Below the pieces are notes generated by a model that worked only from the letters and a program-made list of their open reading frames with translations, did not search any database and was not told the DNA's origin. A stretch of 64,000 nucleotides of DNA from Leishmania donovani (lineage: Eukaryota; Euglenozoa; Kinetoplastea; Trypanosomatida; Trypanosomatidae), in NCBI RefSeq assembly GCF_000227135.1, contig NC_018230.1:266387-330386 (forward strand), written 5' to 3'. Made by a program: the position numbers and the translations under genes. This document shows, piece by piece, positions 26,582 to 38,700 of this stretch. Position 1 is the first letter of the stretch; each line of letters opens with the position of its first letter.

Positions 26582-27337
26582 CGCCTCGGGCCGTGGTATT
26601 CGCTTGTTGCTGATGCTGCTGCTGCTACCGCTGCCGGCTGTCGTAATCGTGTGGTCAGCTCAGGCGTGTATGAGCGACGACAACGGCGTGGAGGAAGAGG
26701 AGGGGTGAGTGGGTGGGCGGGCGGACGGCACGCAGCAACGCTCTGTGGGCAGCCGCTTCCGTCGATGACGTGGCTGTTGCTGTTACGATGGTGGCGTGGA
26801 AGGGGAGAGGAGTCGACAAAGGATTGGACAGAGTCAGCAACGGGAAAACGAGGAATAGCGCCGCCGATGATGCCCGCTGGCACAGCTTGCACCGAGGGAG
26901 CAGTGCCAGCAATGCAGCTCTTTCTCTGTGGGGTGCGGTGGGGTGGGGGATGCGCATCGTGAAGGGAGGAGGGTGTGTGTATGTCGCTCTCTCCCTTCAC
27001 AGTTTATTTCGAGCGATCTTCCACCCACTCGCTGGCACACAAGCAGGCACGCCCCACGCCCGAGAGGTGATGGACGCAAGCAGAGGGGGCCGGGGGAGAG
27101 GGTGGGGGGTGGGGGCAGTGCGTCTCGCTGGCCCTTAGTGGGTTTGGTTCGCGCTTCAATGCGTCCTTATACGTGCCACATCAGGGGAATCGCCCTTACG
27201 CGCCAGTCGTCCACCGCCGTCGACCCCCACCCATGAGAGCTGCGGCGGCCCCGGCTGCTGCACGGCGCAGCAGTCGGGCGACGACGGGTGGAGGAGGGAC
27301 AGAGCTGGTGGGGAGGCGAGGCTGGCACAGCGGCGTC
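26582..27337. other. Intergenic spacer between NYN-like and TBCE-like genes
   Basis: No gene is supported. Purine-rich stretches at 26691-26727 and 27081-27118 read as C/T tracts on the transcribed strand and could serve trans-splicing of the NYN-like mRNA and polyadenylation of the TBCE-like mRNA. Confidence 0.5.
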
Positions 27338-28984
27338 TTACCGCAGCGAGGCATCCTCGACGTAGATGATGGACCCATCGGACACTCCGTAGTACCCGAG
27401 CGTCTCTAGCTCGTTGTCTAGCGGCGTCTGCAGCTCCAGCACACCGTCGTCGCCGCTGCGGTAGCTGAGCCGCTGATTGACTGGCTTTACCTGAAACATC
27501 CTTTGAACCAGCGCCTTCAGCCTCGCCACGGTCAACGTGCTCGGCAGCTTCGACGTCTGCGTCGTCATCGGGCTCGACGAAGACGACGTGGCGGCGGCGG
27601 CCGCCGCCGCGTAGCCGTTCACGAAGTAAAGTGTGACGGTGATCATGACGTAGCTGGCACCCGTCGTCGTCGCGGTGTCGCCGTCGCGCTGGATGGCGAG
27701 CACGACGTCCTTGTGCTTCTCCTTGAGTACATCGACGAGCGGGTACGCGACGCGCGGAAGGGGTGCGCCCGTGGCCGAGCCGCCCACTTTGTTGGCTCCG
27801 TCACGCGACTCCTCATCCATCTGACGCTGCAGCAGCCCACGCTGGATGTACAGCAGCTCCGAGTCCAGCCGCTCCTTCGGCCGCACGGTGCCGCGGTTGA
27901 GCAGCGTGATCGTCGGCAGCGCGGCCACGACGTACATGCGGCCGTTGGTTTCGTTCCAGGTGGGAAGCAGCGTGCTGTACGTGATGCGGAAGGTGGCGAG
28001 CTTCGGGCAGAGGATCCGCACGGCGTCTACCGTGCTGGTGTTGCACAACGTAGCGTTGTCCTTCAGGCACAGTAGCGTTAGCGGGCGAAGATAGCGGTAC
28101 GGCTGCAGAACACCACCGTCTTCCAGCTCTGCTGTGAGGGCCTCACCGGCAGCCGCGCGTGCGACGAGAGTCTCCGGCAGTACAAGGTCTTCCAGCTTGT
28201 TGTCGGTCAGGTAGAGCTGCGTGAGTGCCGGGAAGACCTGCGCGAGGGCGACACCGATGGCTCGCCAGTCTGACAACTCGTTGTGCGCCAGGCTCAGAGT
28301 CGTGACATGAGGGAAGACAACCTCGCCGGCCGCGGCACCAGCGCCAGAGTCGTTTGCCGCCATCCTCTCCGCTGTCCCTGGCGACGCCGGCGGTGACGCG
28401 ACGACAACGTCGAGCGAGGTGAGATTGTTCGAGTCCAAGTGCAGCTCCTTCAGTTGTGGCACCTCGACGAGAGCGCGCAGCTGCGCCAGCGAGCGGAAGC
28501 CGGTGTTGTTCAAAACTAGCTTGGACAGGTGCGACGACGAGAGTGCCGCCGTCGCGGGTGGTGCCATCGGCAGCAGGTCCGGTATGCTGCACAGCTGCAG
28601 TGTTGCCAGGCGTGGGAGGTAGGGCATGAGCTTGCCAACCTCGGCCAGCGAGAGCGCCGTGTTCTCTGACAGGTCCAGCTCTTCCAGCCGGATCATGTTC
28701 GCTTCCTGCACCTCTTTTGGGCCGCCGCCTGCGGCCGTCGTGGCGCTCGGCTCGTGCATGGCCACGTTGATGCCGCAGTTGCGCAGCACGACGAGGGTGA
28801 GCCGATCGTGGCGGCTCTGCTTCACGCGCGTCTGCTGCACGCCCACAAACTGCCATTTCTTGTCCTGCGCAAAGGCCACACCGAGCGGCTCCTCCGTGTT
28901 GTCGTCGGCAGAGCCGTAGCGCTGCTTCACCGCATCTACGAAGCTGACCGTCGGCGGTGGCGTCGATGGCGACGGGGACGGCAT
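27338..28984 (-). CDS. TBCE: Tubulin-folding cofactor E-like protein: LRR plus ubiquitin-like domain, no CAP-Gly (548 aa)
   Basis: TBCE binds alpha-tubulin and, with other cofactors, builds and dissociates the tubulin heterodimer in the cytosol. From the ATG at 28984, residues 13-60 (VDAVKQRYGS... KWQFVGVQQTRVKQSRHDRL) match the short linker that in TBCE links CAP-Gly to the LRRs. Leucine-rich repeats follow: LEELDLSENTALSLAEV, LSKLVLNNTGFRSL, LKELHLDSNNLTSLDV, VTTLSLAHNELSDW and LTQLYLTDNKLEDL, then a cap with PKLATFRITYSTLLP and ITLLNRGTVRPKER. The last 100 residues form a ubiquitin-like domain (VMITVTLYFVNG, then LTVARLKALVQRMFQVKP, ending GSIIYVEDASLR). The CAP-Gly that opens animal and yeast TBCE is absent, as in the TBCE-like protein TBCEL. 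The kinetoplastid cofactor E is still the best candidate. Poly-Ala/Ser inserts lie in the loops. Confidence 0.82.
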   Translation of the reverse strand: MPSPSPSTPPPTVSFVDAVKQRYGSADDNTEEPLGVAFAQDKKWQFVGVQQTRVKQSRHDRLTLVVLRNCGINVAMHEPSATTAAGGGPKEVQEANMIRLEELDLSENTALSLAEVGKLMPYLPRLATLQLCSIPDLLPMAPPATAALSSSHLSKLVLNNTGFRSLAQLRALVEVPQLKELHLDSNNLTSLDVVVASPPASPGTAERMAANDSGAGAAAGEVVFPHVTTLSLAHNELSDWRAIGVALAQVFPALTQLYLTDNKLEDLVLPETLVARAAAGEALTAELEDGGVLQPYRYLRPLTLLCLKDNATLCNTSTVDAVRILCPKLATFRITYSTLLPTWNETNGRMYVVAALPTITLLNRGTVRPKERLDSELLYIQRGLLQRQMDEESRDGANKVGGSATGAPLPRVAYPLVDVLKEKHKDVVLAIQRDGDTATTTGASYVMITVTLYFVNGYAAAAAAATSSSSSPMTTQTSKLPSTLTVARLKALVQRMFQVKPVNQRLSYRSGDDGVLELQTPLDNELETLGYYGVSDGSIIYVEDASLR

Positions 28985-29760
28985 CGGCGATGCGAGGTGG
29001 CGTATGCCGTCTCTGTATGTGTGCGTGAGAGCGGGGGCAGGAGAGTGGAGGTAGGGAGGGCGGGGCGGCGGTGTCGTGTGATGAGTGCGCTTACGGATGC
29101 AGTCACTGCCGTGTTGGAATGCGGGAGATAGCTTGATGACATCCTCCGCCCCCCCGACCACACACACACACACACACGAGTAACGAAAGAATGGGCGAAA
29201 AGGCAAAGCAGCCGCCGCAGCGGTGGTCGATGAGGGGGTCACATCACGGAGAGGGAGAGTGGGATGAATGGATGACAGAGGTGCATACGGTTGCGTGCTG
29301 CGTGCAGGCAACTCCCTTCATGTCTCGGCGCGCTCACGCGCGCGCGTCTCTCTCCGTCGGGCCCGCCCACCGCCCGTGCGCTCATCGCATGCCTCTCTCT
29401 CTTGTTGTGTTGTTTGTCCCACCGTGGCTTTAGAGAATTTGTGCATCGACCGCAGCGCGCGCGTCACCACGCACGCACTCGAAACGAGAATACAGAAAGG
29501 AGATCCGCAAGGCACAGGTAAGTCGGGTGCGCGGTGGAGAGATGATACGCGTGCTGATGCGCACACGCCCCACCCCCGGCCGGGCTCGCCCGCCGTGTGT
29601 CCTCAAGCGTCGCACGAAAACAGTTCTGCTTACCAAGTAAACATCGCGCTTGGCGCGCGAGGAGCAGCCGCGGAGCGCTGACGGCGGTGTTGGTGGTGGT
29701 CGTGGTGGGTAACAAGCGGCACACACCCCAGAGTCCTCCCACTTGCGCATCCGACGTGCA
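28985..29760. other. Intergenic spacer with purine tract and (CA)n
   Basis: A purine-rich stretch at about 29030-29070 (C/T tract on the transcribed strand) lies 50-90 nt before the TBCE-like ATG, a suitable distance for trans-splicing. An (AC)n lies at 29158-29177. No gene seen. Confidence 0.5.
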
Positions 29761-32700
29761 TCAGGGCTCTCTGTCAGAGTCGCCGCCGTCCAGGCGACCA
29801 CGACGAAGTCGTTGGTAGTGCGGACGTCGCCTTCCCTCGTCAACGTCACCGTCGCCGCCACCGGAGGAGGAGGAGGAGGCAAGGTACTGCTGAAGAATCT
29901 GTGGAGACGTGAAGGAAAAGTTGTGAAAGTGGTCAAAACCACCGCTGCCGCCACCCCCGGCGCCGAAGCTGCTGAGGCCACCGCTGTTGCTGCCGTCGCC
30001 GGTGGCACCGGTCCGGCCGTCCGCACCACCTTCGTTGCCGCAGCGTGTCAATGCCACGTTCCGGTGGTCTCTCTTGCCACCTCGACCATCACTGCGGCCC
30101 TGTTCACCGCCGCTCTTCGCAGAACAGGACTGCCGCTGCGGTGGGCTACCGCCCCGCCCCGCAGCAGCCGCGTCGTCTTTGTCATCGTCGCCGATGGCGT
30201 GGTCGTATGGCACGCCCAAGTGCATCTGCCGGTGCTGCGGCTCAGCACAGCCGTCGTTGGAGGTGAGGCCGACGAGCTTGTCTGTAGAGGAGATGGTGGC
30301 GTCGTTGCTGCCGTGCTTGGACCAATACGACCACCATCCTCCACTGTCACTGATGCCACGACTACCGCTTTCAGCGCCAGCCTCGCACAGCAGCGACGCT
30401 GCCGCTGAGGGATCCGATTCCTGCTGCTGCTGCTGCTGCTGCTGTAGTTCGCGTGCGATTCGCTTGCGTTGCTGCTGCGCCCAGATCGCCTGCACGCCTC
30501 GTCGGCGGCCCGCGGCTGAAGGGCTGTCGGCACCGCTGCTGGCGGTGGGCCCGATGGCATCCTTGCCGCCCTGACCGCGCCCGCCGTAGCCCAAAGTCGG
30601 CGTCGATGCGGCGCCGCTGTCGCGGTCGCTGCCTTCGGCCGGCATCATCGGCGTCGCTGCAAAGGTGCTCATGCTAGCCTCGTCATCGACGTTGTACGCG
30701 ACACCAGAGAGCGTGGTTGTGAGTGGCCCCAGGAACCCTGCGGTGTCGCCAGCGCCGCCACCGATCGTGTCGAGGCTGAGAGAGGAGGCAAACGCGGTGC
30801 TGAAGAGCCGGCTGCCGCTGCTGTCCAAGGACAGCGGCGCGTTAGCGGAGAGGGTCGCGCACATGGTCGGGTTCACCGTCACCGTCACGTCTGTGGCGGC
30901 GAAGGGCATGCTCGTGCCGACACCACCATGCGCAGCGTTGCGACCGAAGTGGGCGTACCGATGCGGCATGCACTGGTCGCTGCCGCGGCGACGGTGATCC
31001 CCACCACCGCTGCAGCTGCCGATACGAGCGTTGAACGACCACGGTGTATCGTACGGAGACAGGGAGATGGTGTCACCGCGTTGTCGGCGCCCACTGATGG
31101 TGCCGGAGGGGCCGCCATCGCCGCCACGGTCGGCCCCGGCCAGCAGTACCATTGGTGGGCGAATGGTTGTGGAATACATCGCGGCTGCCCTGTTGTTGTC
31201 ACCCTGCGAGCTTGTCGAGGAGGCATCCGAGGACATGGAGAAGGCGTGCACCGAAGTGGACGTCGTCGTGGAGATGGAGGACGCAGTCGAGTCCAGCAAC
31301 GACGACACGGCGTCCGCGTTGCGCTCACTGCCGGCGACGTTCTCACCACGTGCACTGGCTGGCGCGGACGGCGTCGGTCGCCGTGCAGAATCGACCGATT
31401 CACTGGCGTCACTCTTCTGATCGTCCTCGTCTTGCCCTTCGCTCGCGCTGCCGGAGGTGGTCATCGTGTCACTGCCGTCGTCGTCGCCGCTGCTGTGCTC
31501 CTCACCACCGCTTCTCTCGTAGCCCGCCTCGTCCGCTATCCCCACATCGTGGTTGTCGTCATCATCAGCGACGTCGTGGTTGACGTTCATGCTTGCCACT
31601 CTTGTGACCGCAGCCGCAGTCGCACTTGATGGGTGTGCACCACGATGCTCCACGGCGGAGAATGCGGCCGGCATCTGCGGGCCGCGCGAGCGCACAGCAC
31701 CAGCGCTATGCAGCTCCCCACCGCACGGGCTCTCGGGCGAGGCCTCGACACCGCCGACGGTTGTGGTACCGTCACGGACGGCCGCCAGCGCCTGCAGCGC
31801 CGCTGGCGACGCGGTGCACGACAGCGCGGCGTCACTTGCGGTACCTGCTGCGGTGGTGGCGGCACTAAGCGATCTGCCAACGCCCGTCAGCTCAGCGGAC
31901 TGGATCATCATGATCGTTCCCAAGGGTGTGGTGTTGGTGGTGCTGGAGGACGAGGTGGTTGCTGGAAGCAAGGCGTTCTCGAAGGACGTCGCGGCGGACA
32001 AAAGCTTTTCCGGGGGCTGCTGCTGGCTCTCTTCACGGTACGCGAGGGATGGCGGCAACGGTAGCATGTGCGGTGATGCATCCGGCACGTCTTGGTTTCC
32101 ACTGCCGTCGGCGTACGACAGCGGATGGCGATGATGGTGGACTCGGCGTTGATACTCCCGCTCAGGAACCTGTGTGTCGGCAGACGATGGCGTCGCCCAC
32201 GCGCTGCTGGTGCCGCACGGACCGCCAGCGCCGCTGGGGCCGAGGCTGGTCGACAGCGACCGCTGCGAGTCTTCGAGCAGCATGGTGGTCGTGGAGGAGA
32301 CCGGCGAAATTGTAAAGGCGCTGAGGTCGCAGTGCATCTCGCCGCTGTGGCCGAGCAGCGGCGACGCGTACACAGGTGCCCCCTTCAGAGAGCCGTGCAT
32401 GGGACGTGTGGAGCCGCCGCCCAACGACGTGCGCGAGTGGCTGCGCAGGTTAAGGGAAGCGTTCGCAGTCGGCGGCACCTCCACGGGCACGATGGGAGTC
32501 GGACCGGTGACCGATACGTTGCCGCGGCGGCAGACGCTGTTGTTGCTGTCGGCCTCCACGTCGACGCCGCCGACGCCGGGAGAGAGTGGGTTCGCAGCGC
32601 TGCTTCCCCACCCGCTCGTGCCGGCGCTGCTGACGACTACCGACGATTTGACCAACGTGCCGCGTCGCGTTGGCGTCGGCAACCGTACGCTCGCATGGGA

Positions 32701-35700
32701 GTCTTCGAAGCTACTAACTTCCATCGTCGAGTTGACCGCGGCAACCGTGATGGTATCTGTTTCGCTCGTCATGTCGGCTGCGGCTGCTGCCTCTTCCACG
32801 ATCGTGGAATCATCGCCGCCGTCCACCGCGTGCGCGTCGTCCTCGGCGAGGGCATCCTGCTCATAGTAACCACCACCGCCATCATGGTCCTCGTCCTCGT
32901 CTACCAGCACCTCTGCATGTTCCTTCTCCGCTTCCTCCACGACCGCCTCCGCGTCTGCCGTACTGTGCGTACCAACGCCACCACATGTTGGGAGCGCTCC
33001 GCTCAGTCGCCCGTCGGCAGCGTACGCCATCTCGCGGCTTGCGGGCAGTACAGAGCTGTTGGGCGCGGCGTCATCTACCCTGGCCGGCTGCTGCTGCGGC
33101 AGAGCCTCAAGTGAAGTCGGTGGCGTTGCCGCGAAGGTGCTTCTCTCTGCGCCGGTGCTGCGCGTTACGTCGGTGGAGGCGGAGGCGCAAGCTGTCTCGG
33201 CCGCTGCCACGGCTCCAGTGCTGCTGCCCTGAGTCTCCACAGGGGCAGTGATCAAGGCTTTCGGGGCAGTGCCGGAGTCTGCGGAGCGCTGCTGCTTCTT
33301 CTGGGCTGCCGCCGCCACCGCCAGCGCGGCATCCACGAAGCTCTGCGGCAGCGTCGCAGCGCGGTCAAAAAGGTCTGGCCGAAATTCAGCAACCGCCGCT
33401 GACGTCGTCAAACTGCCGCTGCCGCTACCCACGCTGAGTGGCGTGTCCATCGGAGATGCCTTCGCGGAGCTCATCCTGGCTGAGCAATGCCCTGCTAGCT
33501 GCGGTTCCCACATGCGTGATGGGAGCGCCACTGACGCAGTCGTCGCCGCCGTTCCGGTCGCTGTCGTCCCCCTCGTGTCGAGCGGCACCTCTTCCGCGAA
33601 GTCTGCCCTTCGGGCATCACCGGCCGCGGAACTCTGGGCCGGCACTTCGGCCAGTCGCTTGTGCGACGGTGAAGCATCGCCAAGGTCAGCAGTGACGGCT
33701 GCTATCACTTCCACTGCGGGCAGCTGCAGCGGCTGGGTTTTCTCCGCCGGCCCCTGAGAGCTGGCGGCCGGCGTGGAAACCGCTACGCCAGCGCCGGAAG
33801 ACGTGAGCGCGACCGGTGCGGCGGCCGCGTGGGACACTTCCAGAGCGGTTCTCACGCCATCGGTGTGCACGGCTGCTGGCCCGTCGGGGTCGAGCTCAGG
33901 CAGAAGAGAGGCATCATCGCGATTTTGCAAACTGAGACTGCTGGCGCTCGCCACTAGAAGCTGCTGCACCTGTTGCGCCGCCTCCGCATCGAGGGGCACA
34001 AGAACGACGGAGCCACCACCACCACTGCCACTGCCGTTCGCCGTCAGCTGCGTGTTTGGGCAAGACAGGGTTGCTGGGAAGCTCGCGCTGCCGAAGCTTT
34101 TGTTTGTGGCGGTCGCCGCCGTTTTATTGGCGCGCATCATCATGAGCTCCTTCTGCTGTTCCTTAACCTCCTTGATGCGGCGGTGCTGCTCCGCCGCGGC
34201 AGAGAGTCCCGTCGCCGTCACCGCAGCCGGGAAGTAGCGCAGGTCGTCGCGGGTGCGCAGCCGCGGCGCGTAGGGGGCGCGAATGCGCCGTTCCATGAAG
34301 AGCTCGCGCCAGTCCTCCGGCCGCGTCTGCGACGGCAGCGGAATCGCCAGAAAGGAGTCGTGCGTGTGCGAGACAGATGCGGCGGCAGCAGCAGCGGTGG
34401 TCGTCGTGGCGAAGGGCGTCGGGGAAGCTGGCACCAGCGGGGGCAGCGGAGAGGCGACCGTCGTGGGCTGCTGCAGCGTCCCATCCCACATTGGCGCGAC
34501 GAAGTCGGCCGGCAAGTTGTTGGAGCCGAAGGCAGCGCGCACGGAGCGGCGCATCTCCGTCGACAGGACGCGCCTCTGATAAACGTCGTAGTACAGCTGC
34601 GAGACAACGTATGGGCAGGTGAAGAAGGGGTGCTCCAGGACGGCCTCGCCGCTGAGGCGGTGCTCCATGCGGCGGTCCAGCAGCTTCATCGTCAGGTCGC
34701 GCAGCAGCGCCTGAGCCTCAGCCATCTGCGCGACGGCGTTGTCGATGTAGCGGTCACGGGTCGCCTCGTCCAGGTTGAGGCAGGACAGACGCAGTCGGCG
34801 CCGCTGATGGCGGCGATGCCGCTCCTGCTGCTGTTGCTGGTGCTGGAGGTGCACCGCCGTCGGGGAGGCGGACGAGAGCAGCGCAGCGATGACGCCGTCC
34901 TCGGTGGTGGTCAGACGCATGGACAGGTTCGTCGGCGCGCCACAGAGCGACACGACGGAGTTGGATTCCACGCCGGCGAAGGAGTCGTTCAGCGTCGACT
35001 GCGGCGACGGTCCTTGAGTGTCTTCTTCCGCACTGGCAGTCCTGGACACGCCCAGCGCACCGAGCTGGTTCGCGAAGGAGTCGTTCAGCAGCACCGCCAC
35101 GGATGCTTTCGGCACCGTTGCTGTGGAGTGCGGCGACGCGTAGCTGTAGCTGTGCAGGCGACGGTGGGCATGCCGGTGCGGGGTGACGTGTGTGGCTGCA
35201 GCGTCGAACGACGGCAACAGGGACGGTGGGCGCTGACGGGAATCCTTCGGATGCGGGGTGCAGCTCTTCACTACGTCGTTCGTCAGCGCTTCCTCCGCCC
35301 CTTCTGCCGCTGCGCCGGTGCCGTCGCTGCCGGACTGCGCAAAGGACATGGCCGACATCGCTGGAGAGCGCAGCTGCACATCGAAGCTGCGGTTGTCGGG
35401 GTTGTAGATGACCTCTGCTGTGAGGGCCGACGGCGTCGCTGGCGGTCTTGTGGACTGCGACAAGGGCGTGAAGCTCCGCCGCATCCGCCGCGCCACCCGC
35501 TGCTCGTAGGCCAGCCGCACCTCCTCCGCGCGGTAGTGCAGCTGTGCGACGCGTGTGTGCACCTCCAGCGGCGTGAGCCGGTAGTCCTCCGCGGTGATCT
35601 TCACGTCCTCCTCTACGATGGAGCGGAAGAGGGCGAACTGGTTCTGCGCGTTGAAGGCCTTGCGCCCATTCGCCCACTCGAACAGCAGACACCCGTAACT

Positions 35701-38700
35701 CCACCAGTCGGTGCGGGAGTCGTGCGGTTGCCCACGCAGCATCTCCGGGCTCATGTACTGCGTCGTGCCGGTGAAGCTGTTCGCCCTGCCATCGGTGCCA
35801 GCACCCGCACCCGAGTAGGGGCTGCTTGCAACCTCGCCGTGGACGCCGTCGCCGCTGCCTGACGGCATAATTGCGGCACCCTTTCGGTACTTCGCGACGC
35901 CGAAGTCCGTCAGCATCACGTGCCCATCTCTGCGCATCAAAATGTTCTCCGGCTTTAGATCGCGGTAGAGAAAACCTTCACGGTGCAGGTACTGCAGCAC
36001 CAGCGCCACTTCGATCGCGTAGAAGGCGATGAGCCGCAGCGGGAACCGATGCGCCCCGTCAGGCGCAAACTCCGCGCTGGGCAGCGTCCGCAGCACACTC
36101 GCGCTACCCTCCATCGCAACTTGGCGAAACGGCGCGGCCAGATCGACCCGAAGCGCGGCGGCTGCGGCTGCCGCGTCCTGCGCCGCGGTCGCACCAACGA
36201 AGGACATCGTCGTCACGGTGGCCGACAGCGGCTTCGCTGCGTCGGTGATGTCCGTGGAGAAGGAGCGCTGGTCGACCGCGGCCTCCGACGCATCATGCGA
36301 CTCGGTCGCCTTTTTTTCGGGTGCGCGGCGACTACCGTGGCTGCTGCCCGCGTGCAGTGGCGGCGGTGGCGATGATGGCGACGTAGACGCACCGCTGTCC
36401 TCGTCTTTGTCGCTGACGACCTTCGCCTTTCCTTTTTGCCTTCTTGGCAGTGACGTTGCCGCTGCACTCGTGGTGCTGGTCGCGGTGTGGCTGTTATCGC
36501 TGGCGAGCTGCGGCTGCTCCGCCCCCGTGGCCGGCGGCCACGCGCTCTTGGTGGTCTTTCCCCTCTTCACGTCAGCCGCGCTGGCGCCACCTGCGGCGCT
36601 CGTCGCGGGCACCGTCACCGCCGCGGACGAGGCGGCCACTGCGAAGATGTCTGCCAGCTCAGACGCCGAGGCTCTGCGCGGCATCGGCCGCCACTTGGTC
36701 GCCGTGAGCGACGGCGTGGACTTCACCGACACCGCCGAAGACGATTCGCCGCCTCGCAGTGCCTCGTCCACACCACCACCGCCGTTGTTGCTGTGGCCGC
36801 TGCTGCTTCTTCTCTCGTCGTACTGGAAGTGCACAGGTGACCGTGGCAGTGACATCTGCGTCCTCGGCGTTGCCAAGTCGATCGCCGTGAGGTCTGAAGG
36901 CCTGGTGGCTAAGGGCAGGGCGGTGCTGCTCGTCGCGGTAGACACGACGCTGGCGCCACCGGCGGCAGTTTGACGGCTTGGCGTGGATGCCGCAGGAGAT
37001 GGCGGGTGCTGAGACGCAGCCCCAGCCTGCGTGGCCGGACCTGTGCACGTCACGCCTCGCGGCTTCCACGATAGCCGCCGCGCCGAGTCGGCAGAGCTGC
37101 CGCGGCCGTCCTTGTCAGCGGTATCTCGCCGCCGTCTGCCCTTGCCGTTATCATCATCAGTGGATGAGGAAGAGGATGAAGACATAGAACGGCCGCCGCG
37201 CGCACCACCGTCGCGCTCGACTGCGGGAAGCGTGCGCCGCCGCAGCAGCCGGTACCGCTCGCGGCCACTAGACGCCACCGAAGCCGTCGAGGACGCGACT
37301 TCGCCATCTCGGGTCGCAGCCGGAGCACTGTCTCCGGCTGCTGCCGCGGCATGGGCCGCTGCGGACTCTGTGGCCTCCGGCGTGCGTGAGGTGGTGGGTG
37401 TCGTTGGCGAGCTTCTGCTTCCGCCGCTGCCGACGTTGCGACTGGTGGCAAACTCGTCGATGGCGTCGGTCGTGTAGTAGAACAAGTCCGTTGCAAGCCG
37501 CGGGTGGCGGCTGGGGCAGTCAGCGGCACCTCGCTGGGCGTGTCTACTACTCTGCCGCTGCTGCTGCCGCACTGCGGACGGCGGGGCCTCGGCCATGCTG
37601 CGGTTGTTGTCCGTGGCGCCGTCAAACTCTGTTGTGTCCGTGTCTTCCTCTTTCATCTCCTCGTCGGCCACGGCGGCCGCGGCTTCGTGGGCGCCATCAG
37701 CCACGCCGCTCGCGTGACCATCCCGCGCTGAGGCCAGAGGCAATGCCGCTCCCGTGGCGGTGTCCGCGACGGTGTAGCCCGGCCGAGAGGCACTGCTGAC
37801 CGTGCTGGACCCGACACTTCCAACCATGGCGGGCGATGCAAGGATTGCGTCTCTGTCCGAGGTCGTGGTGCCGCTGCTGACTCTTGGTTGCTGCCGCTGC
37901 GCATCCGGAACAACCTCTGTGGGCTGTGTCACAGCGGCGGAGGAGGGAAGACGCGAGAGGGCCGGTCCGGCCGTCAGCTGTGCGTTCGACGTTGCCGCGG
38001 CAGGAGGGGGCGCCGGGGTGAAGGTGCTAGAGGTGCTCTGGTAGTACGGGTACTGCATCTTGACCAGGCTTCGCTTCATGCTGCGGAGCCACAGCTGCTG
38101 CACGCTGAGCGAGTAGAGGTCGCCGCCCTGCGCGAAATCCAGCACGAGGTAGAGGTGTGTCTGGCTCTGGAAGGCCTGGTAGAGGCGCACAAGGAAGGGG
38201 TGGTGCAGTTTGGCGAGGAGCTGCCGCTCCGTGAAGGTGCGCTCAACGCAGCCCTCCTCCTTTACTCGCTGCTTGGAGATCTTCTTCACGGCGAAGTACT
38301 CCCCAGTGACCTTGTTGCGCGCCAATGTGACTTCGGCGAACGTGCCACTGCCGAGAAAGGCAATCAGCTCGTAATCCTGCAGCGAGCGGGCGGCAGAGCT
38401 GACATATCGACTCCGGCGTGCGTGGTAGTGCTGCGGCGAGGTGCCTCCAGCGGCCAATGCTGCACCCGTCGTCGTTGTCGCCGCCATCGAGCTCCCTCCC
38501 CGACTTGCCGTCGCCTTCCCTCCTGCGAGTGAGCTGCCCGTCGTGGTGGTGGCGGCACTTATCGACTTCTGCAAGTGCATGGAGCTCCCCATGGAGGCGG
38601 CGCCGTCGCCAGTCACGGTGCCAAACGTCGACGTGCTGCTGCGCCTGGTGCTCTTGTCGAGACCAGCCCCGCCGCCGCGAGTGCAGCTGGGGCTGTTGTT

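Noticed and set aside
32092..33114. 340-codon plus-strand open frame
   Set aside because: Antisense to the disordered tail of the giant kinase, with no conserved features.
33973..35862. 629-codon open frame on the plus strand
   Set aside because: It lies antisense to the AGC kinase C-lobe. Its composition (Arg, Val, Gln-rich) is what GC-rich antisense codons give, and no family motif is present.
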